From positions 1 through 33,959 of the forward strand of contig CAZHQC010000015.1 in the NCBI GenBank assembly GCA_964534135.1: a stretch of 33,959 nt of DNA. The letters are read 5' to 3'. The stretch comes from JAKLQJ01 sp964534135 (lineage in GTDB: Bacteria; Elusimicrobiota; Elusimicrobia; Elusimicrobiales; UBA9959). How positions within the stretch are numbered: the first letter of the stretch is position 1; every line of letters starts with the position of its first letter. The notes beneath the pieces are model-generated. The model was not told the DNA's origin and ran no database searches. It worked only from the letters and a program-made list of their open reading frames with translations. Of the stretch, positions 7,611 through 14,883 are shown piece after piece. A program made the translations under genes and the position numbers.

Positions 7611-8763
7611 TTCTATTTGGCGAATAATAATTCGCCATAAGTATTTTCATCATTTTTTCAGCTTCGATATTAAAAGCTTTTTCAAGCCACTTCTCAGGCT
7701 TAATAAATAGGTTTTTGCCTTTGAAAACTTTTTCAAGCTCTATCACATATTTTACGCCTTTAGCGTGCAGGACTCTTTTATTTTTCACTTGCGACTTTCC
7801 ACATATGACAACTATAGGTTTTTTATATTTCAATGCCAAAGTGGAAATTCCATAAAAACCTTTGCCGGAAAGACTTTGATTATCAAATTTCCCCTCTCCG
7901 GTAATAATAATATCCGCTTTTTTAATATCCCTTTCAAGACCGATAAGTTTAAACACATATTTGGTGCCATCTGTTAGTTTAGCGCCAAAAAATGCATATA
8001 AACCCGCAGCAAGCCCTCCGGCCGCGGCTCCACCCTTAACTTGTTTGATATTCTTATTCAATTTGCGCTTAATAATTTTTGAATAATGAGATAAAGCCTT
8101 TTCAATAATTTTCACTTCCCGAACAGAGGCTCCTTTTTGCGGACCAAAAATTTCAGCAGAACCCTTTCTTCCGCATAAAGGATTTGAGACATCTCTCAAA
8201 GCTATAAATGTGATTTTTTCAAGTTTCTTTTGAAGACTATTATCAATTTGTGAAAGTTCCGATAAACCCCTGATTCCCCTTGAAATAGATTTGCCGCGCG
8301 CATCCTTTAACTTAAAACCAAAGCCTTGCGCGCAACCCGCTCCGCCATCATTTGAGGCGCTGCCGCCAAGCCCTATAATTATTTTTTTTGCTCCGGACTT
8401 AAGCGCCTTACTTATTAATTGCCCGACTCCAAATGTTGAAGCGTTCATAATATCAAGTTCATTGGGCTTAAGATATTTAATTCCCGAAGCCTCAGCCATT
8501 TCAATAATAGCCGTTTTATCTTTAGAAAGAATATATCTGGCTTCAACTTGTTTTTTTAGCGGCCCTTGAACCTTAGCCGTTTTAATTTGTCCGCCTAAAG
8601 CAGTTAAAGCAATATCAATCAAGCCATCTCCGCCATCTGAAATGGGTGATAATTTTAAATTAATTTCAGGTAAAGATTTTTTTATGCCTTTGGCAATTGC
8701 AAAAGCCGCCATGCCGGCATTCAGAGTACCTTTAAAAGAATTGGGCGCGATGAGTATATTCAT
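7528..8763 (-). CDS. Glycerate kinase (GarK/GlxK family) with repeat-derived C-terminal tail
   Basis: Phosphorylates D-glycerate to 2- or 3-phosphoglycerate in the cytoplasm. Family signatures are plain: APNSFKGTLNA at the N-terminus, PISDGGDGL, GLGGSASNDGGAGCAQGFGF, then the D-V-NPLCG and FGPQKGAS stretches, and TGEGKFDNQSLSGK in the C-terminal half. The product has 411 residues against about 375-385 for most relatives. The last 30 or so residues, from RIKKQEARSKKQETRG on, come from tandem heptamer DNA and are probably not part of the fold. No ribosome binding site precedes the ATG, and an AT-rich -10-like element lies only about 10 bases upstream, so the message may be leaderless. It is divergent from the radical SAM gene. 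Confidence 0.9.
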   Translation of the reverse strand: MNILIAPNSFKGTLNAGMAAFAIAKGIKKSLPEINLKLSPISDGGDGLIDIALTALGGQIKTAKVQGPLKKQVEARYILSKDKTAIIEMAEASGIKYLKPNELDIMNASTFGVGQLISKALKSGAKKIIIGLGGSASNDGGAGCAQGFGFKLKDARGKSISRGIRGLSELSQIDNSLQKKLEKITFIALRDVSNPLCGRKGSAEIFGPQKGASVREVKIIEKALSHYSKIIKRKLNKNIKQVKGGAAAGGLAAGLYAFFGAKLTDGTKYVFKLIGLERDIKKADIIITGEGKFDNQSLSGKGFYGISTLALKYKKPIVVICGKSQVKNKRVLHAKGVKYVIELEKVFKGKNLFIKPEKWLEKAFNIEAEKMMKILMANYYSPNRIKKQEARSKKQETRGKSSMEFPYPSDI

Positions 8764-8772
8764 ATCATTTTG

Positions 8773-8779
8773 TATAATA
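8773..8779. promoter_or_regulatory. Shared -10 element of a very tight divergent promoter
   Basis: TATAAT (8773-8778, plus) ends 10 bases before the radical SAM ATG at 8788. The same bases shifted by one read TATTAT on the minus strand, 10 bases before the glycerate kinase ATG. Only 24 bases separate the two start codons and neither gene has a Shine-Dalgarno sequence. No clear -35 was found. Confidence 0.4.
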
Positions 8780-8787
8780 AAGTGTAT

Positions 8788-9435
8788 ATGGATACGGCAA
8801 AACTAGTTTACAGATTCAAAGATAGTCTCTATATTAATCTCACAAACACATGTCCGACAGCCTGCGTTTTCTGCGTAAAAACTCTATGGAAAATGCAATT
8901 TCAAGGATACAATCTAGATATTAGCAAATTCGAACCGCCTGCCGCCGCCTATATAAATGCCATTAGCAAAGAGGTCAAAATAGGCGATTTCAATGAAATT
9001 ATATTCTGCGGCTATGGCGAACCTACTATGCGTCTGGCCGAAATGTTGGAAATTTCAAAGGTTATTCGAATGGGAAAAATCGCCGGTTTATCAAATAATT
9101 TTAAGATAAGATTAAATACAAATGGCTTGGGCAGTCTTATAAATAAAAGGAATATTGTTCCCGAACTAAAAGGAAAAATAGACTCCGTTAGCATAAGCTT
9201 AAATACAATGAACCCCGAGCAATGGCTTCAGCTTATGCGGCCTCTGGAAAAATATAGAGAAAAAGGCTTTTCAAGTGTTTTAGAATTTATAGAAGATTGT
9301 TCTAAAAATTTAGATGCAACTACAATTACCGGTATTGACAATCTTGGCGCGGATTTAGAAAAATTAAATGTATTGGCGAAAAAACTGAACATAGGCATCA
9401 AGATAAGAGCCAACCTTAAAACTAAAAAGATATGA
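8788..9435 (+). CDS. Radical SAM protein of the TatD-associated type
   Basis: The 215-residue protein has a canonical CX3CX2C cluster motif (TCPTACVFC) near residue 23-30, which binds the [4Fe-4S] cluster that cleaves S-adenosylmethionine. FCGYGEPTMR is the glycine-rich GGE-like SAM-binding segment, and RLNTNGLGSL and SVSISLNTMNPEQW are the next barrel strands. Overall order and size match the small radical SAM family often found with TatD nucleases, whose substrate is unknown; no tatD lies here. A TTG at 8770 could extend the frame, but the ATG at 8788 places the family's FKDSLYINLTN start correctly. Its stop overlaps the next start (ATGA), coupling it to the CBM48 gene. Confidence 0.8.
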   Translation: MDTAKLVYRFKDSLYINLTNTCPTACVFCVKTLWKMQFQGYNLDISKFEPPAAAYINAISKEVKIGDFNEIIFCGYGEPTMRLAEMLEISKVIRMGKIAGLSNNFKIRLNTNGLGSLINKRNIVPELKGKIDSVSISLNTMNPEQWLQLMRPLEKYREKGFSSVLEFIEDCSKNLDATTITGIDNLGADLEKLNVLAKKLNIGIKIRANLKTKKI

Positions 9436-9896
9436 AAATGGAAAAAAAGACAATATTAATGATAAGCGCCTTAGGATTTTTGATTCTGGCCAGTGTCCCA
9501 AGCGTTATCTTTCATAAAGCTTTAAAAAAATATTTTGGTTTTCTTTATTCATGGGATGTGGCCGTTTTAAAAATGGATAAAACGAATACTCTCCCAAAAA
9601 TACCCGAAAGGGAATATGCCACCTATGAAGTTCCCCACTCCGAACTTAGGTTTGTGAAATTTTCAATAAAAACGGCTGAAGCAAAATCAGTTAAAATAGC
9701 GGCTGACTTTAATAAATGGAATCCAAATGACCTTACTCTTGTAAAAAGCGGAAAAACATGGAAAACCATTGTTACCCTGCCTTCCGGAGAATATAAATAC
9801 TTGTATAAAATAGACAATAAATTTGTGCTTGATCCCTTGAATCAAAAAACATCCTCTTATAATGGACGGAAAGTATCTCTTTTAATAGTCAAATGA
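9432..9896 (+). CDS. Membrane-anchored CBM48 (glycogen-binding-like) protein
   Basis: The 154-residue product has one hydrophobic helix at about residues 8-26 (LMISALGFLILASVPSVIF), then a linker. From about residue 75 to the end there is a domain like the AMPK/isoamylase N-terminal glycogen-binding module (CBM48): KSVKIAADFNKWNP, LPSGEYKYLYKIDNKFVLDP and NGRKVSLLIV carry the typical aromatic and N-W positions. It is probably an anchored periplasmic protein that binds alpha-glucan or a related polymer, or uses the fold for protein contacts. ATGA overlaps link it to the radical SAM gene upstream and the large exported gene downstream. Confidence 0.75.
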   Translation: MKMEKKTILMISALGFLILASVPSVIFHKALKKYFGFLYSWDVAVLKMDKTNTLPKIPEREYATYEVPHSELRFVKFSIKTAEAKSVKIAADFNKWNPNDLTLVKSGKTWKTIVTLPSGEYKYLYKIDNKFVLDPLNQKTSSYNGRKVSLLIVK

Positions 9897-11638
9897 AAAA
9901 ATTAATTTCCACCATCTTTTTACTTTTGACTCTAAATATTTCCACAACCGCTTCAATATTTGACGTTTTAGACATCAATGAAAATAATTCCACATCTAAA
10001 ATAGAAACAACAGCAGCTCTTCTTTGGATGCCACAGGCAGAACCCTCCTTTGAAAATATAATTGATGAATTGGAGAGAAATCCCAATTTAAAAATCACTA
10101 TGGCCCTTTCAAAAGCCATAGAGGATCAGGATTTAAAAAAATTGAAAAAGTTCTCCGAAGAGGGCCGTATCGAAATAATTATGCGATTGACAAACAATCC
10201 GCTGATAGGACTTTTCTATTATCCTAAAAACATCGCTCCGCTTAAAGAAAGTCTGGGAGAATTGCAATATTCAGGCAATAATCCGTTTTTTTTCGCACAA
10301 AGACTTACTGATGCCAGGAATGCTTTTATTGAAAACTTAGACGCTTTTCCTGTAGGCTTTGCTAATTCCCCCGGCGATATATTTCCCGATTATGTGCCTC
10401 TGGCAAAATCCATTGAACTGCGCTGGCTGGCCTCAGGTCCGCTCATATCAACCTCAACTTATGACATTTTAAATTGCGAAGGAATAAACATTGTTCCCTT
10501 TGAACTTTTTAAAAGTTCAGAAATGTTTATTTTAAAAGAAAATGCTTTAAACTTTATTGTCTATGACGAAACCCTCTCCCTTCAAACAGAAGAAACTGAC
10601 AGTGACCCGCTTCTTGATTTTTTAAATTTAAATAAAGAAAACCAATATTTAACCATAAATGAAGCTATAAATGTCGCCATTTCTACACCGATAAGCAGAA
10701 CATCTTTGCCTCTGATGACTTTACCCTGGACAAAAGATTATTCTCTTTGGATTTCAGACCGCCATCAAAAAGGACTTTTAACGGGACTTGAAAAAACGCG
10801 TGAAGAAATTTTAAGATTCATGGGTTTAAATCAAAATAAAACTAAAAAAATAAGGCGTCTTTTAAATGCTTTCTATGAAATTGAAAGTAGCGGACAATTG
10901 CTTAAAATATTGGAAAATCAAGAAAAAAAATCAAATAAAATTGAACTTAATTTACAAAATAAATTTGCCGAAATATATAGAGAAATGGGGGAAAATCTTC
11001 CCAACTGGCTGTTTAAATCATTCAAAGAATTATCTTCCGAAAATAATATTGCCAGTGTGCAAATATCATCGGGAACAAATTTTATTAATTTTAAAAAAAA
11101 TTTCATCCCTACCGTAAAAACAACCGCGGAAAATGAAACCGAAACTATTTCATCCGCCACCTTCCGCATAGCCGAAATGGATATTCATTGGGATGAAAAG
11201 GAAATCGAATTTTATTTAAAACCGGAATTAATAAATGATGAGGAATACGAAGAAATTAATTTTGAAAACATTGAAATAGATATCTACATAGACATAAACA
11301 ATAGGCTTCGCGCCGGACGAAGAAGGCCTCTTCGCGGTAATAAAATCAATATTCTTCCCCAAGACGCGTGGGAGTATTCAATTAGCATGAACAATCAAAA
11401 AGCTCAGATAAACTACGCCGCCATGTCAGGAATTAAAAAGTTATCTTCCGTTGAAACAATAAAGGAAAATGGCGGATTTAAAATAACATTACCCAGAAAA
11501 ACACTGCGGGGAAATCCGTTACGATGGGGCTATTCCGCTATTATATTTAGTGATAAAAGCGCTAAAGAATTCACCGACAAACTATCATCTGATAAACAAA
11601 AGGGATATCTATCCAGTATAAGACCGGGAAAGAAATAA
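9893..11638 (+). CDS. Exported protein with GH57-like N-terminal and glucodextranase-C-like C-terminal regions
   Basis: The 581-residue protein has a signal peptide (MKKLISTIFLLLTLNISTTA). Residues about 40-330 resemble the glycoside hydrolase family 57 barrel: ALLWMPQAEP, repeated helix-strand blocks, GFANSPGDIFPDYVPLAKS and LRWLASGP, where GH57 enzymes have their E-M-A strand. The usual catalytic glutamate context is not obvious, so activity is doubtful. Residues about 420-581 look like the C-terminal module of glucodextranase and amylopullulanases: IYIDINNRLRAGRRRP, PQDAWEYSI, GGFKITLPRKTLRGNP, RWGYSAIIFSD and a closing GYLSSIRPGKK. The start overlaps the CBM48 gene stop (ATGA). A role in handling alpha-glucans at the cell surface is inferred, not shown. 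Confidence 0.6.
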   Translation: MKKLISTIFLLLTLNISTTASIFDVLDINENNSTSKIETTAALLWMPQAEPSFENIIDELERNPNLKITMALSKAIEDQDLKKLKKFSEEGRIEIIMRLTNNPLIGLFYYPKNIAPLKESLGELQYSGNNPFFFAQRLTDARNAFIENLDAFPVGFANSPGDIFPDYVPLAKSIELRWLASGPLISTSTYDILNCEGINIVPFELFKSSEMFILKENALNFIVYDETLSLQTEETDSDPLLDFLNLNKENQYLTINEAINVAISTPISRTSLPLMTLPWTKDYSLWISDRHQKGLLTGLEKTREEILRFMGLNQNKTKKIRRLLNAFYEIESSGQLLKILENQEKKSNKIELNLQNKFAEIYREMGENLPNWLFKSFKELSSENNIASVQISSGTNFINFKKNFIPTVKTTAENETETISSATFRIAEMDIHWDEKEIEFYLKPELINDEEYEEINFENIEIDIYIDINNRLRAGRRRPLRGNKINILPQDAWEYSISMNNQKAQINYAAMSGIKKLSSVETIKENGGFKITLPRKTLRGNPLRWGYSAIIFSDKSAKEFTDKLSSDKQKGYLSSIRPGKK

Positions 11639-11639
11639 A

Positions 11640-11695
11640 TTTTTGCGCGCTTTGCGTGTTTAGGGCGCAGAGGACACAAAGGTTTTGCGTAAAGG
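11640..11695 (+). repeat. Degenerate heptamer-type intergenic repeat
   Basis: The gap before the Nif3-family gene is built from variants of TTTGCGT and its complement (CTTTGCGTGTT, GACACAAAG, TTTTGCGT), allowing an imperfect CTTTG-GTGT/ACACAAAG hairpin. It ends just before the AAAGGAG ribosome binding site. No terminator T-run is present. Confidence 0.5.
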
Positions 11696-11704
11696 AGAAT
11701 AAAT

Positions 11705-12460
11705 ATGGCCCAAAGAGAAAAAATAGTTTCTTTTCTTAATTCATATCTTGATATTAAAAATATAAAAGACAGTTCTCAAAACGGCCTTCAGTGCGAGGGC
11801 TCAAACACTGTAAAAAAAATAGTCTTTGGAGTTTCAATTTCATTAAAATTTATAGAAAAAGCAATAAAAGAAAAGGCCGATATGATAATTGTCCACCACG
11901 GTCTTTTATGGGGCCGCTCAAATATTTTCAAAGGACCTTATAAGAAAAAACTCCAGCTTCTTTTTAAAAAAAATATAAATCTTCTGGCCTATCATCTGCC
12001 TCTTGATAAACATAATAAAATTGGAAACAATGCGCAGATAATAAATTATTTTGGTCTTAAACAAATAAAACCTTTCGGCGTTTATGACGGTGAAACCATA
12101 GGCTTTAAAGGAACTTTCAATAAACAAAAACCCTTATATGAAATAATTAAAACAATATCGGGTAAACTTAATTCAAAAGTATTATGCCTTGAATTCGGCC
12201 CTGGAAAAATAAAAACCTTAGGTGTTATAAGCGGCGGCGCTCAAAGTATGTTTAATCAAGCGATAGATGAGAATCTTGACTTATATATAACCGGAGAAAT
12301 CAGCGAATTTGTTCAGGAAATGGCCAGAGAAAATGATATAAACTTCATTTCAGCGGGACACTATAATAGTGAAAAAACAGGCATATGGGCTCTTGAAAAA
12401 CTCATTAAATCCAAGTTTAAAGTTGAAACAAAATTTATAGATATCCCAAACCCAATATAA
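11705..12460 (+). CDS. Nif3-like dinuclear metal-centre protein
   Basis: The 251-residue protein belongs to the Nif3/YbgI/YqfO family, hexameric toroids with a two-metal site, sometimes annotated as GTP cyclohydrolase 1 type 2 homologues; the cellular role is unsettled. The family motifs are present: SSQNGLQCEG near the N-terminus, the metal ligands in IIVHHGLLWG, AYHLPLDKHNKIGNNAQI, GVISGGAQSM, and ITGEISEF with SAGHYNSEKTGI at the C-terminus. The length matches the short bacterial form without the PII-like insert. AAAGGAG precedes the ATG by 8 bases. It is preceded by repeat DNA, so co-transcription with the glucan cassette is possible but unproven. Confidence 0.93.
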   Translation: MAQREKIVSFLNSYLDIKNIKDSSQNGLQCEGSNTVKKIVFGVSISLKFIEKAIKEKADMIIVHHGLLWGRSNIFKGPYKKKLQLLFKKNINLLAYHLPLDKHNKIGNNAQIINYFGLKQIKPFGVYDGETIGFKGTFNKQKPLYEIIKTISGKLNSKVLCLEFGPGKIKTLGVISGGAQSMFNQAIDENLDLYITGEISEFVQEMARENDINFISAGHYNSEKTGIWALEKLIKSKFKVETKFIDIPNPI

Positions 12461-12564
12461 AAAAACAGAGCGCAATAATAAGCCTGTCCTTATTGAATTC
12501 CCTTACTCACTTGACTTTAATCATAGGTCTTTGTTCCTATACAAAACTTACCCTAAGGTCTCTT

Positions 12565-12591
12565 TTAACAGATGCTTTATTCTCTTATAAT
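12565..12591 (+). promoter_or_regulatory. Putative promoter of the HEAT-repeat gene
   Basis: TATAAT lies at 12586-12591, about 59 bases before the ATG. TTAACA at 12565-12570 could be the -35 with a short 15-base spacing. The 189-base gap holds no ORF; an AT-rich hairpin CAATAA/TTATTG near 12470-12500 may weakly end the upstream message. Confidence 0.4.
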
Positions 12592-12649
12592 ATTATAACA
12601 AGCAAACACAAACAATGTCTTACTGATTATATCTAAGGAGAAATCATAT

Positions 12650-13588
12650 ATGTTGAAAATAATAGTAATTTTAATATTTGCCTTAATGGCCATTGTCCCC
12701 GCTTTTGCAGCGAAAAAAAACCCCATCACAGATAATTCTTTTACCGGGCAATTGGATTCTATAAAAACAGAACTCGCAGAAATGCCTAAAATGCCAAACT
12801 CAAAATATGTAAGCCAAAGTCAATTACGAGATCTCTTAAAGGACTCCAATCCTGAAATAAGAAAAGCCGCTGTAAAAAATTCAAAAACGATTATTGGCAA
12901 CTCAACCGTTTACCGATTGGTAATTGATATTTTTGAGAATAATTCAGAAAGACTTGATATAAGAATAGAGGCCGCTAAAGCTCTTTCTTACGGCACAGGA
13001 GCCTCAAGAGTAACTAGTGCGCTTACAGATGCGGTTAAGTATGAAAATGATTCTACATCGTTAAAAATTATGACCTATAAAGCTTTATGGAAAGCCGCAG
13101 CCTCCCGTTCAGCAACTCAGAGCTTTCTTGTAAATGCCTTGAAATATGAGGAGAAAGATCCTCAAGTAAAAAAAGCCGTTATTTGGTCATTATTTGCCGC
13201 TTCCAAGAATTCGAGAGTATATAAAGCTCTTGTGGATTTACTGAAATACGGAAAAGATGATAACTCCGTTAAAATAGAAGCTATTAAAAGTCTTTACACC
13301 GCCATGGGCCAATCAACAGTTAAAAGCCTTATGCTGGACATAGCCAAATATAAAGACTCTCCTCAAGACAAAGAATTAAGAAAAACAGCTATCCTTGCTC
13401 TTTCGGGCGTCAATGATTCACGTGTTAACAATCTTCTCGAAGACTTATTTAAATATAATGAAGATACAGAAATACGCGAAACAGCCTTGGAAGCCACAAT
13501 GAAAGATCAGTTTAAAATGAATGAATTCTTTCACTTAAATTACGCGCTTGGAAACGGAAGCGTATTTAATCCCATAGAAAAAGAATAA
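12650..13588 (+). CDS. Exported HEAT-repeat protein
   Basis: The 312-residue product begins with a clear signal peptide (MLKIIVILIFALMAIVPAFA, cleavage before AKK). The mature part contains about six HEAT or PBS-lyase-like helical repeats, each close to 35-40 residues: LLKDSNPEIRKAAVKNS, RLDIRIEAAKALSYGTG, SLKIMTYKALWKAAAS, DPQVKKAVIWSLFAAS, NSVKIEAIKSLYTAMG, DKELRKTAILALSGV and DTEIRETALEATM. Such solenoids scaffold protein contacts. AAGGAG lies 9 bases before the ATG. It has its own promoter-like upstream region and a strong terminator, so it is probably monocistronic. Function unknown. Confidence 0.85.
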   Translation: MLKIIVILIFALMAIVPAFAAKKNPITDNSFTGQLDSIKTELAEMPKMPNSKYVSQSQLRDLLKDSNPEIRKAAVKNSKTIIGNSTVYRLVIDIFENNSERLDIRIEAAKALSYGTGASRVTSALTDAVKYENDSTSLKIMTYKALWKAAASRSATQSFLVNALKYEEKDPQVKKAVIWSLFAASKNSRVYKALVDLLKYGKDDNSVKIEAIKSLYTAMGQSTVKSLMLDIAKYKDSPQDKELRKTAILALSGVNDSRVNNLLEDLFKYNEDTEIRETALEATMKDQFKMNEFFHLNYALGNGSVFNPIEKE

Positions 13589-13615
13589 GTATCTTATTTT
13601 ACCGTGCGCCTTATA

Positions 13616-13655
13616 AATCCGCTTATAATCTTCAGACTTATAAGCGGATTTTTTT
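13616..13655 (+). terminator. Strong terminator between convergent genes
   Basis: A 13-bp perfect stem AATCCGCTTATAA/TTATAAGCGGATT with a 9-base loop is followed by seven T bases on the plus strand. It ends the HEAT-repeat message. The final Ts overlap the first two bases of the stop codon of the convergent transporter gene at 13654. Confidence 0.92.
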
Positions 13656-14883
13656 AATTAGCGGAATCCTGGATAATTCTTGGAATAAGTAAAACAATAA
13701 AGGATAAGATTATAACTGCCACGGAATTTATCATTATGCTGAATTTTATGGATATTTGTTGAGCTAAGAACCCATTAAGCATAAAGGTTAAAGGCAAAAC
13801 AGCATAACAAACAGTTGTCAATACGGAGAAAAAGCGACCTTTCATTTCTTCCTTAACCTCCCCCTGAAAAAGAGTAATGGCCAAAGCATTGCCCATGCCT
13901 AAAGCCGAGCCTGCGCCCAAAAGCAATAATGTAATCCAATACTTATTAGCTGTAAAATATAAACCCAGAAAAGAAAGTCCCATAAGAAGCAATGAAAAGA
14001 AAAACAATATATAGATATTGCTGTATTTTTTCTTAAAACTCATGCCTATGGCAACCGCGCATGAACCCAAAGCAAAAAAGGTTTCAAAAATGGCAAGCCA
14101 GGTAACGCTTTCATTCAAAGTGAATTTAACAATCATGGGTATTATTATAAAAATAGGCCCGACAAAAAAATTAAAAGCGGCAAATGTCAGCATAAGAGAC
14201 AGAAGCGGTTTGCTTTTTAAAATATAGACAATCCCTTCTTTAAATTCTTCCCAATACTTAGTACTGGAATTTTCTGTTGGCGCTAAATTAGCATTTACCA
14301 CATAAATAAAAAGAAAAGAAATAGCATATGTAAGGGAATCAAAGAAAAAAGCTCCCGCAATACCTATAAGCGCGATAAAAACACTACCGAGAGCGGAACC
14401 AAAAACATTTGAAATCTGCATAACGGAAGAATCTAAAGCAGCGGCGCTTGAGAGCTTTTCTTTTGATGTCAGCTTTAATAGAGAACTGGCCACCGAAGAT
14501 TCAAACAAGGGACCAAGCATTGATATTAAAAAACATAAACCATATAAAATAAAAAGATTTAAATTTCCCGTAAACATTATTATGGCAAGCGAAAAAACAA
14601 ATATCATTCTAAAAGCATCAGCAAGAAGCATCATTTTTCTTTTGTCAGATCTATCCACCAATGTTCCGAGAAAAGGCCCGAATAAAACTATGGGCACAAA
14701 ATTTACCGCCATCAAAAGTCCAAGATGCATTTTGCTGTTTTCAGCGCCCGAACTGACAATCCACCACGCTATGGCTATGGCAAAAAATTTATCACCTACG
14801 GCCGATATTACTCTTCCGGTAAAAACATATTTAAAATTCCTAAACAGAAATAAAGGATGTTCTTTTAATTTAGCTCTAATCAT
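13654..14883 (-). CDS. MFS exporter (EntS/macrolide-efflux-like)
   Basis: A 409-residue polytopic membrane protein with about twelve hydrophobic segments. LVDRSDKRKMMLLADAFRM is the cytoplasmic loop 2-3 signature of the major facilitator superfamily, in the form seen in the EntS and transmembrane-secretion-effector subgroup (RNFKYVFTGRVISAVGDKFF at the N-terminus is also typical). The family exports siderophores, macrolides or other small molecules by proton antiport; substrate not predictable. It shares one base with the stop of the preceding GT-C-like gene (TAATG), so the two are translated from one message. It ends against the convergent HEAT gene and its terminator. Confidence 0.87.
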   Translation of the reverse strand: MIRAKLKEHPLFLFRNFKYVFTGRVISAVGDKFFAIAIAWWIVSSGAENSKMHLGLLMAVNFVPIVLFGPFLGTLVDRSDKRKMMLLADAFRMIFVFSLAIIMFTGNLNLFILYGLCFLISMLGPLFESSVASSLLKLTSKEKLSSAAALDSSVMQISNVFGSALGSVFIALIGIAGAFFFDSLTYAISFLFIYVVNANLAPTENSSTKYWEEFKEGIVYILKSKPLLSLMLTFAAFNFFVGPIFIIIPMIVKFTLNESVTWLAIFETFFALGSCAVAIGMSFKKKYSNIYILFFFSLLLMGLSFLGLYFTANKYWITLLLLGAGSALGMGNALAITLFQGEVKEEMKGRFFSVLTTVCYAVLPLTFMLNGFLAQQISIKFSIMINSVAVIILSFIVLLIPRIIQDSAN

